DNA of 64,000 nt from Cephalotrichum gorgonifer (lineage: Eukaryota; Ascomycota; Sordariomycetes; Microascales; Microascaceae). How positions within the stretch are numbered: the first letter of the stretch is position 1; each line of letters begins with the position of its first letter. Below the pieces are notes generated by a model. That model saw only the letters and a list, made by a program, of their open reading frames with translations, ran no database searches and was not told the origin of the DNA. The translations under genes and the position numbers were made by a program. The DNA lies in assembly GCA_900312665.1 (NCBI GenBank), contig ONZQ02000012.1, positions 979,957 through 1,043,956 on the forward strand. The letters run 5' to 3'. Of this stretch, positions 52,358 to 62,205 are shown piece by piece.

Positions 52358-53671
52358 CTACGCCCACACCTTCGTAAACAACCACTCCCCGACAAGACGG
52401 ATATACTTTTCCGTCTTCGCCTCCGCGTCCCTCGTTGCCTCCTCATCCCCCGATATCTCGGCTCCCACGTGGTAATCAAACGCATGAACCACGTCCGGGA
52501 CCAACAACCACCTCACGTCCTTCTCCTCCCACGCGAATCTCTCGTCCCCCAGCTCCAGCTCCCCGACTTTCCCCGAGGCCTCAGGCCGCCCGGGGATCTC
52601 GCCGTAGGACGCGTCTCGCTCCCTCCCCGCCAGCCGCAGCGCCATCTGGTGCGCCTCCTCCGCCAGGAAGTCCAGCTCCGCGGCGACGAAGAAGACCTGG
52701 GCCGGCAGGTCCTCCCTCTTCGCGTAGAAGGTGGAGAGGAGGGGGTGCCGGAGGTTGATGCCGGGTGATATGTAGGACCAGTCGAAGACGCCCGCGATGG
52801 GGAGGACCCAGTCCTTCTTGGCGCCGCGGAGGCCGGCGAGTCTCGTGTCGACCTTGTACTGCCTCCTCTTGGAGGCAGGGGTCCGGGAGACGTCGACGGG
52901 GGGGTAGATGGGCACGACGGCCTTGGGGGCCGCGGGGTGGGAGCGGACGGTGGGGAGCTGGCAGAGGGCCAGGGCGAGGTTGCCGCCGGCGCTGAAGCCC
53001 GAGATGGCGACGCGGGACTTGTCGATGGGGAGGGAGGGGTCGGAGGCGGCGGAGAGGAAGAGGCAGGCCACGTCGTGGACGGGGCCGGGGAAGGGGGACC
53101 AGGGGGCCTTGGAGTAGTTTAGGGCGATGACGAGGGTGTTGTGCGTGTCGGCGAAGGCGCGGTTCCACCGGGTGTCGTCGGCGGGGGTGCCGATGCAGAA
53201 GCCGCCGCCGTGGATGGTGAAGAGGGTGGGGAGGGTGAGGGGGGAGGTTTGGTCGTAGCTTGAGGGGAAGAAGATGCTGTGGAGGGGGTTAGTGGAATCT
53301 CCCGGTACGTAATGCATGGGCGCGAGGGCGCGCAGGCCGGGGGAGGCAGGAGGAGACGAGAGGGGAGGGCATTAGGTAGCGATATGAGGGAGAGAAAGAA
53401 GGTAAGGGGGAGAGGAGACTCACTCGACTGGTAGATTCGCCTTCACGTCATACGTCTTCACGATATCGGGTCCCTTGAAGCCGGGCGGCGAGAACCACTG
53501 CTGCCACCCCTTGTACCAATTCCCGCTCGCGTTGGCGCCCTGGATTGCCGAGATTGTCGTGGCGTTCAAGATGCGCGACAGGAGTGGGGGCGACTCGTAG
53601 CGGGGATCCAGCTCGTTCTTTGGCTCGAGCTGGCGGATGTCGGCCGAGACGGCAGCTGCTATGTCGGTCAT
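52358..53671 (-). CDS. Alpha/beta hydrolase fold-3 esterase (HSL/arylacetamide deacetylase type)
   Basis: Two exons, 53671-53424 and 53276-52358, join in phase 2 across a 147-bp intron (GTGAGT...CACTAACCCCCTCCACAG) to 388 residues. The junction restores NLPVDIFFPSSYD leading into LPTLFTIHGGGFCIG. Oxyanion-hole HGGG is at 105-108, nucleophile Ser178 in GFSAGGN, acid Asp285 (AELDFLAEE) and catalytic His347 (PDVVHAFDY), so the full triad is present. There is no signal peptide: a cytosolic carboxylesterase/lipase-like enzyme of unknown substrate. An ATG at 53317 in the same frame lies within the intron and would skip the conserved N-terminal part, so I preferred the upstream start. Confidence 0.93.
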
Positions 53672-54516
53672 CGTGGGTTGCTACAGGGATTTTGGATGAG
53701 AAGTAAGGTGGGGGCAATAGATGCGATGAGATGGCAGATAGATCGATAGCTTGCGACACGGCTTAGATCGTGGGAGTTCCGATCGTGAGCTCGTCTCGGG
53801 GCCGAGTGGGACAGAACGGAGAAGCGGGGGTTGTTCGAGGTCGTCGTCTTTATGGGGCGCAGTCAGCTTGCCAGCGCACTTGTAAGCAGCTTCCCCGGGA
53901 ACAATGGCTTCGGGCTCGGCGATGGTTTGATTCGTCGTAGTCCGACGTGAAGGATGCGAAGGATTCCAAAGGGTGAGCGAGTGAGAAATTCTCAGAATTG
54001 GGAGCGCGGGGGAGGAGGGCGGCCCTAATTGCGAAACGAGCTTGGAAATAGCCGGTCGTGCATGTGTCAAAAGCCGAGGACCTTCGACAAGCTGACGCCT
54101 CCAGCTGACGGCTGACGGTGTGGGTCTGTCCCTGTTCCTCGATGCGGGGCTAGTCAGAAACATGCGTTGGCGGACACGTGGGGCCCCAAGACTCACATTA
54201 GGCCCCGCTGGAGGGCTGAAATGGGCTAGGCACCTATCATTATTGGTCTGACATGGCATGCTTAAATTTTAGGCTGCCGCCCTTGAATGATCCCAGGTGA
54301 ATTATAATGACGAGGAAACTAGGAGCACAGGTTGTCAACCAGTAGTATTTAGAACCTGGGGTAGTAGACTGGAGGACTGATGAGGGAAAAGGGACGCACA
54401 CAGAATAGTGAAAATATTATTCCCGCATATACGTTTCCTGGGGCAACATGCAGTCTCCATTATGAAGGGATCATGTGTAAGAGACAAGCACTAATTCGAA
54501 CAGAAAGTCCGAGGAT
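53672..54516. other. Intergenic region upstream of the esterase
   Basis: About 850 bp with the esterase promoter on the minus strand. No other gene was supported. Confidence 0.45.
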
Positions 54517-55711
54517 GTTAGCTGTGGCTGGCACTACTCGGCGGAGTCGGTTACTTTATCCACCAGTATGGCTTTACCATGGACAGCGTCCTCGGCTACA
54601 ACATCGTTCTCGGAAACGGCATCCAAGTCGTTGCGAATGAAGACTGAAATCGGGATCTCTTCTGGGCCCCTGAAGGGAAGTGCCAGCAACTACGGGATTG
54701 TCACCAAGTTCGTGCTTAAGATGTATTAAGATGTACAAGATCCCCCTCGTCACCAGCACCATACCGGTTTTCAACGAGTCTGCCGTTCCGGCATTCATCG
54801 ATGCGGCCTGAGGCATGGTACTCTCGGACGACGGCTCCGGCGTCGCAGGAGCAGTCATCAATATCAACTACAACAAGACGACGAAGCCAGCCACGCCTCA
54901 GGTATTCGGCCTTCAAGAAACTACAGAGTCGCCGCCTTCGCGTTTTGCCAACTTCACTGCAATTCCAGCAGTGACCCGTATTTACAATGTTACGGCTCCA
55001 GTCCATTTCCATTCGAAGTTTGACTCGCCAAACCAGATGTTTCGATAAGCACGCACCGTACTCGGCATTCCCAATACCCTACGGTATCTAGTAGGCTTCT
55101 CACACCACGTGCTTATTCGAAACTCAATTAGAATTGCGTTTGGCCATCACACCATTAGGCCCGACGCTGAGCAGCTCAATTACCTATACAACGCGTGGAA
55201 AACGGCGATAAAGGACATTTCCGATGTTCAAGGACTGTTCCCAATATTCATCTTGAACCTATCTCCAAGGGCCGCGGCCGCCGTGGCGAAGCGCAATGGC
55301 GTGGGAAACACCTTTGGGTTGGATAACGGTTAATCATTTATCTGTGCGTTCCCTAGGTCCGTTCCCGTCCGCATGTGTACTCCGGGCCGTAATGGAGTGA
55401 CCCAGTATGCTAACACGACTCCCTAGGGTAGCAGCTCGCGACATTGTGGGAACGCCCCGAGGATGATTTGAGTGTTACAGCCTGGTCACAGTCACTTCTT
55501 GAGCATCTGCACTCGTTAAACAGGGCTAAGGGCCTGTCTACGGAGTTCCTCTATACTGGCGATGCGTCTGAGTATCACAACCCCTTCTTGGGATACCCAC
55601 CAGAGAACGTGGATAAGATGAGAAGAATTAGAGACGAGTACGACCCTGATCTCGTGTTCACTAAGCTCAGCGGNNNNNNNNNNNNNNNNNNNNTTTAAGC
55701 TGGGATATTGA
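54517..55711 (+). pseudogene. FAD-linked oxidoreductase of the BBE type, broken by in-frame stops and truncated at the 5' end
   Basis: Reading downstream: LALLGGVGYFIHQYGFTMDS then YNIVLGNGIQVVANED (second half of the PCMH FAD domain), SNYGIVTKFVLKMY, a substrate-domain stretch with NYNKTTKPATPQVFG, FPIFILNLSPRAAA, and the berberine-bridge C-terminus EFLYTGDASEYHNPFLGYPPENV, RRIRDEYDPDLVFTKL (each shorter than 20 in a row where joined). After the 20-N gap, FKLGY-stop ends the family. The frame is interrupted by TGA after VVANED, TAA after KFVLKMY, TGA in the FIDAA...GM segment, TAA after SPNQMFR, and TAA after LDNG, with at least one frame change. The N-terminal FAD attachment segment (His/Cys region) is missing. 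Neighbours suggest a once functional accessory-metabolism enzyme. Confidence 0.88.
55674..55693. other. Short assembly gap (20 N) inside the BBE pseudogene
   Basis: The protein resumes with FKLGY-stop right after the gap. Only a few residues separate LSGG and FKLGY in the family, so the real gap is probably very small. Confidence 1.
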
Positions 55712-56887
55712 TAAATTAATCGCGGCTTGGTCAGAGGCTTTGTGTGCCAGAACCCCGCGTAGGATGTATGTAAACCCGACTAGATTTAAGAACCAAATAG
55801 CGAACTCTTTTTGGAAGCATCTCATAGCCATCCTATACAATCATGCGGTTTAACTAGCATATTCTGAAGCCAACGTCTACAGGGTATTAGAGGTATTCCT
55901 TCCCCCTTCAAATTGTATAGTCCCATGCTCTTAGCCCCCCAAGATAAAAAAAAGAAAACGCGGATTTCCTGGGATCCGGCTCTCGTTTGCCTTCGGATCA
56001 TAGCTACTAGTATCTACATAAAATTCCTTCACTCTAGGCTGACCGGCCGGGTTAAGAGGGTAAAGAGGGTACAGGGTGCTGGGTGCACTTGAGTCTGGTC
56101 TTGATAGAGCGGAGTGAAGAGGTAGGCTCGGAAACGAGCTTACTGCAAATCTCGTGAGATTAACCTCTCGGTATAAAACAATTATAAATCTAGTGCTTCG
56201 ACGTTCGAGAAGCTCACTGCGTTGGAATGGATCAATGATCCTCTGTTGTCTCGAATCCTTATACACAACACAAGAAGCTCAGGCTCCTGTCCTTCAGAGA
56301 TCAGCCGTATTAAAGCCGGAACGCCGCCAGCTCCGCTGCGGGGTCCACCCCGTGCGTGTCGTCTAGCTCGTCGTTCCCCTCCGAGATCCCTGTTGGTCCA
56401 GATGCGGGGAAGTTGGAGTGGGTGGTGTGGGGCGGGGTGGATATCAATGGTGTCGGCCTTATTGCCCCGAAAGCCGAATAACTTTTTACCAGGTTGGTTG
56501 AATCGGGCGGTCTTCGCCCCCCCAGTACATTCCTCTTCAAGATTTTATCTACACCAGTATCGGAGAAACATACTGCATAACCACTCCGTTTATGAGAGGT
56601 ACTAGTGCCTCGATCAATATTCTATGGCATCAACTGCTTCCACACCATCCGTCAGTAAGCACTCTCCTCTCCTCAGCCTAGACTGTGGCTGTCATATCCG
56701 GTTGACCCAAGGAGCTGTGCACATCCTCTACCTCTGCTATAGTCATGCTCTAACAATCTTCCTGGAAGATGAAACGAGGACTCCGCGATCTGCGCCCTCT
56801 GGCCGGAATTTGCAGGCGCCTGCATCGTGTGTTGTATATACCCCCGCGTCTGTTAACTTAAACTGACGAGGTGCCCTCTGCGTGAAG
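55712..56887. other. Upstream region and unresolved first exon of the Zn2Cys6 regulator
   Basis: Contains an ATG at 56624 opening MASTASTPSV, the usual style of N-terminus, and a GTAAGC donor at 56655. The phase of that exon (1) does not match the Zn-cluster exon (which needs phase 2). A small extra exon, another start or a one-base lesion must be invoked. No other gene was seen. Confidence 0.5.
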
Positions 56888-58981
56888 CTGTACCCGATGT
56901 AAGCAGCGCAAGTCTAGATGTGACCGTTGGCTGCCGGAGTGCCGGCCATGTAAAAACGCACAGGCCAGTTGCGAGTATCTCGATCGCAGGAGGCCTGGCT
57001 TCGCGGCTGGACACCGCCAGATTCTCGAATCTAGGATACGTTCGTTACCCCTTGTCTCTTCAACTTGCCTCTAATGGGTTTGAGTCATATCTACATCTTT
57101 ACCGTGGGTGCTCCGAGGACTGATCGGTGCACAATTACTCTAGAGGAACTGGAGGCCGAGGTTCGAAGCCTTCGCGCCGAAGCCCCACTCGAGGATCGCC
57201 CAGATGTTGTCCCAGCAGCTTCCAGAGTGCATCTCCCAGCCATAGGCCGAGTATTTCCCTGGAATTTGTCTCGGAGACAGACCCCTACTTCAGCCTCAGG
57301 TCAAAACCACGAAAATGGGTTACCAAATCCAACCGAAAGAGTTTTCCAAGCGACATTGTCACGTACAAGGAAGATCGTGGAGCGGAAGCCGCCGCTCGAC
57401 CTCGTCGTTTCATCTGTCTCCGTCTTCTTCCGGCACATTCACCCTTGGTTCCCCTTCCTCGATGCACAGCGCATATTGGCCGATCTAGGCAGCATGAGAG
57501 AGCCTTCTCTGCTTCACCTCGCAATATTTGGATCCTCGCTGCCGTTCTTGTTCGACCCTAGGCTAGACCAGACAGCAAGTGACTCTTTCTGGAAGTACAC
57601 GAAGCGGCATGTATTCGTTGAAACTGCAGAGGAGCCATCTTATGCGTCGCTTGAGGCTTCTACGATCCTGACTCTTGACCTGTCAGGGATGACAAACGGA
57701 CCACAGGTAGCTGGGCGTCTCGCCGTCATCACCAAGCTTGCATTCAACCTGCGAGCCGTAGACGACCTCGTCCTGAGGCCGTCGGCCCAAACGGACGAGC
57801 AGAACTCTCAAATTAGCAATCCCGGCTTCAAGCAGCATGCACGGCTATTCTGGGCCATTTATGCCTTGGATTCCTTCATATCCATCACTACAAGACAGCC
57901 TCCAGGCCTTGATGAACATACCTTGAGATACTTCCTCCCGACACGAGATAAGGCATGGGAAAGCGATCGGAGCGGTCAACATCACGACTCCTGGCCGAGA
58001 CCAGACAACTTACCTATGTCACCCGAGCTGACATTCCTTCATCTGTTGAAGCTTTTGGATGTCTCCAGGGATGTTCACAGAGTATACTTGGAATACCTAA
58101 TACTCCCTGAAGACGACGATGCGCGGGCTCTTTGTTGGCTTACGATGTTTACGGAGCATGTCAAGGCCATTGATATGTGGCTTCAGAGGTGGTCGAGCAG
58201 TGTGATCGTCGGCATTCGTTCCCCCAGTGCATCGCCTGCCGCCGTCATGCAACATGCTTATGGGCAAGCGTTGTTAATCTACTCGAATGGACTGGTCGAG
58301 TTCTGCGACCAGCCGTCTCTCGCGTTACATATCCTCGAAATCCAGGAAGATGCTCAACGGAGATGTGCTGAGTGTGTAGAGACCATCACCAATATCGCCT
58401 CAAGCTTCGTCGACTTGATGGGCGACCAGCTTGGATGGCCGTTCGCCTGGTCGATGTGGATAGCCGCTCGGTACCTCCTGGTTGCCGCTTTTCATAGATC
58501 AACTGCCTTACAGCCACAGTTCCATACGCTCTTAAACTATACCCACGAGATGGGATTATACTGGCAGATCAGCAAGAAGTACTGGTGGCTTCTCCGCCGA
58601 GCCGAACATGCCCTCAGAATGCGGAATGCGGCCGTGGACCAGGACGTACCTAGAATCTTGACCTCGATAGTCAACCTAAGGGTTCCGACATCAGATCTAG
58701 AAGACCAATTCCGCGTAGACCCCGTGCTGGCACGTCTGAAAGGGCCGCAAGATATACCCCCCCGCTCTATTGACGCCGCCTCAACCGGCGAGTTCGGTCC
58801 GGCTGAGATGGAGGCCGTCAATCTCGATGTTTACGACCGGTCTGTGTTTGGACCAGGGGGACACCTCTCGGAAACTTGGTTCAGTATGCCTTTGTTCGCA
58901 TCATCTGCCCATCAACAGTTTCCTGGGGACGACGGAAGTGGCGGGACAGGAAGGGAGATGGGATGGGAGTTCTCATCATAG
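56888..58981 (+). CDS. Zn(II)2Cys6 transcription factor with fungal-specific MHR domain
   Basis: Nuclear regulator. Exon 56888-57039 encodes the zinc cluster CTRCKQRKSRCDRWLPEC followed by RPCKNAQASCEYLDRRRPG, which has all six cysteines with C-x2-C-x6-C spacing. A 104-bp intron (57040-57143, ending CTCTAG) leads to the linker QELEAEVRSLRAE and a 612-residue exon (57144-58981). The middle homology region (Fungal_trans) is visible from about SVFFRHIHPWFPFLDAQRI, with LHLAIFGSS, AVITKLAFNLRAVDD, ARLFWAIYALDSFISITTRQPPG and later helices. Total about 662 residues plus a missing N-terminus. The first exon is unresolved (see 55712-56887). It is convergent with and 90 bp from the rhamnosidase gene, so it may control that pair. 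Confidence 0.88.
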
Positions 58982-59071
58982 CGGCGCCGCCAAGAAGTTC
59001 GGAACTCTACGGGTCCAAAGCAACGGTAACACAGTGGAATAATAATAGCAAAAATACTGTTATCTATTTAA

Positions 59072-61519
59072 TTAGGACTTGATGAAAAATATCAGGTCAT
59101 CGCTGCTCTTTAACAGATGTGTGGGCTCCCCAGGGAGTGCGACATGTACTGGAATAACGGCGTGCGTCTCCATCGCAAACCTCAGCGACACCGCTATGGT
59201 TTTTGTCGAAGTGTCAGTCGTCCACGAAACTCGTGCCATCCCAATAACACTCCCGTTGGCCATCCCCATGGGGACGGTCGCTGAAAATTCGGTATACAAC
59301 GTAAGGCGTGGTCGGAACGAGACGATGGTCCAGCCCGCTTTAAGGGGCGACACACCCGCCACCTCAGCCATGAATTCATAGATAGGGGCGCTACCCCAGG
59401 CATGGCAATCCGACCGCTGCGAGACACTATCCTCCTCCCACGTTGTGACACCGAGGGCGAGCTGGTTCCGCCACGGGTCCCAAAATCGGTGGAAGAGCTC
59501 GTCATATACGGTTCCTCCCGCGGCGCTGAGCGCTCGAAGTGTATAGAATGCCATGGATACGGAGGCTGTGACAAACTTCGAATCCGTACGTAGGCACTGT
59601 CGAAGCAGTTCCTGGCCCTTCTCTGGGGTGACTGCGCCACTAATAACCGCCCACACCTGGCTGTGCTGGCTGTAGTCCATGGCTCCGTTCGCCTGGGATG
59701 CCAGACTATCCGTGAAAAAATCGCCGTCGAAGCAGTGATCTCTAACTGCCTGGATGATCCCATTAGCCCGTTGCAGATACTCTTCGGCAAGGCTCGGTTT
59801 TCCTAGGGCCGATATCATAGAGGCTGCAGTCTTCAGGGTATATGCGTATAGTTGGTTCGTGTATGTCGCGATGCCGGTCCGCTCAGCGGTTGGAGGGATC
59901 CCGTATGGCCTCCACTGCTCGGCCCAGTCGACAAAATTCCAAATTCCAGGCCCCGACTCTGAGACGACAAGTCCAAGCCCAGGATCGATATGAGAGTCGA
60001 AATACCCTAGAACAGCATCCGCCACGGGGAGGAATTTCTTAATGAACTTTGCATCATTGAAAAAGCTAAGATGGTCGGCCAGCATGAGGATCCAATAGAG
60101 GGAAAAGTGTGGAATAACCTGTGGTCGGTGAGAAGGGGCTCGGCTGCAAGTCAAGCCCGTCATAGGCTGGAAGGAGTTGTGGATCTGCGTAATGGCTTGC
60201 CTTGCAAGACGGTCATCCCCGGAGGCGTAGTAGGTAAACAAGATCGAACTTCGCGTATCCATTATATACTGGAGTTGTTCATAGAATGGACAGTCCTCGT
60301 AGCAGTCATGCATACAATTCTGTAGCGTCCTGACACTCGTATTCCAGAGCCTCTCCGGCATGTCGTCGCCAGCTACTTTAACGCAAGCCTTGACATCCAT
60401 GGGATAGTTTGCCGTCTCGGCATTGAAGCCTAGCAGGACGACCTCTGACGAGGAGACCTCGATGTGAAGCTGGATGAAACGGAAGGTACGCCAGTGAAAT
60501 GGAGCGATGACCTCTTCCATGGCTTCATTCTCATGATACTCCGGCGGGTCGGCCGCTCTAGGCCCCTCCAAGTCATAGATATCCTTTGGCCCATACAGAG
60601 ATCTTCTGTCATCTAGACGGTGTCCCTTCGTCCTCAAATACGGAGTCATCCGCGGCTCGTTCTCATAACTTTCCGAGTAAGTAAGAGTGAGTCGCGCGCC
60701 AGACGAATATGGTCGCTTGAAATGAACCCTGATAAAGGCCGTGACGTGCGCGGGTGCCTCGAGATCAAGTCGGTGTGTTGAGTTTGGCGGAAGACGTAAG
60801 CTTTTGGCGGCTACACCCTGAGGTGCCAACGTCGCCCGCCATTCATCCGCAGACAGGGAGCTTTGGACTTTCCGAACGCCTCGGAATTGTACCCTTTCGC
60901 CCCTCATAGGTGGGATGAGGCGGGGTGAAAGGCGCCAGTGAGTAGAGTTGCCGGTCGAAATCCGGACCTCAGTGGGCTGCGCCGGCACCCAGCACATCGT
61001 TTGACGGGTATCACCCCTGCTGACGCGCTCGTAAACATGGAGGAAGTCATCTTCGATCTCGTCCACTCTCAGGATCCTCGAGGGGTCGATCGCCGTCTCC
61101 CACGATGCTCCGCTCTGTACCAAGTCGGCCCACTGAGATTCTGGCTCAGCCGTTACGACTCTTAAACCGCCAACAGGTAGCCTGGGGAACGACGGCGCGT
61201 AGGAAGTGCCGTAGAAATACCTCAGGACCAGAATGGCAATCGTATTTTCCCCGGGCTGCAAGAAAGGTGCAATATCTACTTCGTCGTAGAACCAGAGGTG
61301 CCTGTCGCCCTTGACGGGGCCGAAAGAGATGAGACGTCGGTTGACATAGAGCTTGTACCGGGTATCTGCTGTGATTCGAATCGGCAAGGAGTCTGGAGGT
61401 CCGCCGTCGAAGTTGAGACTCTTCCTAAAATGAACGAACAAGCCCGCTGTTTCCATTCGAGCTTCAGAAAAAGAAGGATGCCACATCCAGGTTCTGTCGA
61501 CCTGGAGTCCGGGTGTCAT
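59072..61519 (-). CDS. Alpha-L-rhamnosidase-like glycoside hydrolase (GH78 type, six-hairpin), intracellular
   Basis: 815 residues in one exon from the ATG at 61519. An N-terminal beta-sandwich module (RTWMWHPSFSEARMETAGLF, YKLYVNRRLISFGPVKGDRH) is followed by further beta domains and an (alpha/alpha)6 barrel. DCYEDCPFYEQLQYIMDTR near 405-423 is the active-site stretch, with Glu about 414 as likely general acid, and WNFVDWAEQW and CHAWGSAPIYEF are typical barrel motifs. No signal peptide is present, so substrate must be imported. The frame continues upstream without ATG into a GTGAGT that looks like an intron donor at 61612-61607, so a 5' intron or leader exon is possible. The divergent sugar transporter supports a role in rhamnoside use. 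Confidence 0.9.
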   Translation of the reverse strand: MTPGLQVDRTWMWHPSFSEARMETAGLFVHFRKSLNFDGGPPDSLPIRITADTRYKLYVNRRLISFGPVKGDRHLWFYDEVDIAPFLQPGENTIAILVLRYFYGTSYAPSFPRLPVGGLRVVTAEPESQWADLVQSGASWETAIDPSRILRVDEIEDDFLHVYERVSRGDTRQTMCWVPAQPTEVRISTGNSTHWRLSPRLIPPMRGERVQFRGVRKVQSSLSADEWRATLAPQGVAAKSLRLPPNSTHRLDLEAPAHVTAFIRVHFKRPYSSGARLTLTYSESYENEPRMTPYLRTKGHRLDDRRSLYGPKDIYDLEGPRAADPPEYHENEAMEEVIAPFHWRTFRFIQLHIEVSSSEVVLLGFNAETANYPMDVKACVKVAGDDMPERLWNTSVRTLQNCMHDCYEDCPFYEQLQYIMDTRSSILFTYYASGDDRLARQAITQIHNSFQPMTGLTCSRAPSHRPQVIPHFSLYWILMLADHLSFFNDAKFIKKFLPVADAVLGYFDSHIDPGLGLVVSESGPGIWNFVDWAEQWRPYGIPPTAERTGIATYTNQLYAYTLKTAASMISALGKPSLAEEYLQRANGIIQAVRDHCFDGDFFTDSLASQANGAMDYSQHSQVWAVISGAVTPEKGQELLRQCLRTDSKFVTASVSMAFYTLRALSAAGGTVYDELFHRFWDPWRNQLALGVTTWEEDSVSQRSDCHAWGSAPIYEFMAEVAGVSPLKAGWTIVSFRPRLTLYTEFSATVPMGMANGSVIGMARVSWTTDTSTKTIAVSLRFAMETHAVIPVHVALPGEPTHLLKSSDDLIFFIKS

Positions 61520-62205
61520 GACGATAGACGGAAAGGTTCTGACTGCTGGGCTAAGGGAGCGATTGTGGCTGAAAAATGAAGCATGAAAATGATAAATCGA
61601 GAGCCTACTCACGTCTTAACACAGTTCCAAAGGCACGACAACTGTGTAGAGGAAGATCCAAATGCCGATGAAATAGAATACCGACAACGAGGGCATAACG
61701 CCTCTGTTGGGAGTCGGAGTGAAGTTGGCGGTGTGTGTTGCGCCGACGCTTTCTTCTAGCGATTCTCGGCATATGTTCGTGCCGAATATCTGGGTTCGGT
61801 GCCCGTGATTGCCAAGACGACTACCGAGTGCAAGGACCCGAGCGCAGCCAATGAGACCGTCTCGCCCTCCCCAGCACTTAGGACCACCGGAGTATGTTGC
61901 GGAGAATGTTACTCCTAGCTTCCATATCTAGCACTTCATGACCTCGCCCGCCCAGGCTTCCCAGAAGTTTAATCCTGGACTTCACGTGGCAGCAGTGCGG
62001 GGACCCCAGAAAATTCGTCACATCTTGCTCCGAGAGTGACCAGGGTACCAATATGAAGTCAGATACCGACCATCCGCAGAGCTTGAACTTGTATATAATC
62101 GGGCCATCCTCAAATGTAGATTGTCCCTCACAATTGCTAGGTGTCTCCCATCCTCCAGTCCAATTCGCTATCTTTTGGGCCTGCGCAAATCCAGTACACA
62201 TAACA
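61520..62205. promoter_or_regulatory. Shared divergent promoter (rhamnosidase / sugar transporter)
   Basis: About 690 bp between the start codons of the two divergent genes. On the rhamnosidase strand it contains a GTGAGT...CATTTTTCAG intron-like segment just before the coding start. Before that lies a 26-codon hydrophobic frame (ATG near 61694, ending TAA beside the donor) that may be an upstream ORF. Specific regulator sites were not identified. Confidence 0.5.

Noticed and set aside
53276..53317. Start of the esterase at the in-frame ATG 53317
   Set aside because: That ATG lies between a good donor (53423) and a branch/acceptor (CTAAC...CACAG at 53277); splicing restores the conserved NLPVDIFFPSSYD segment.
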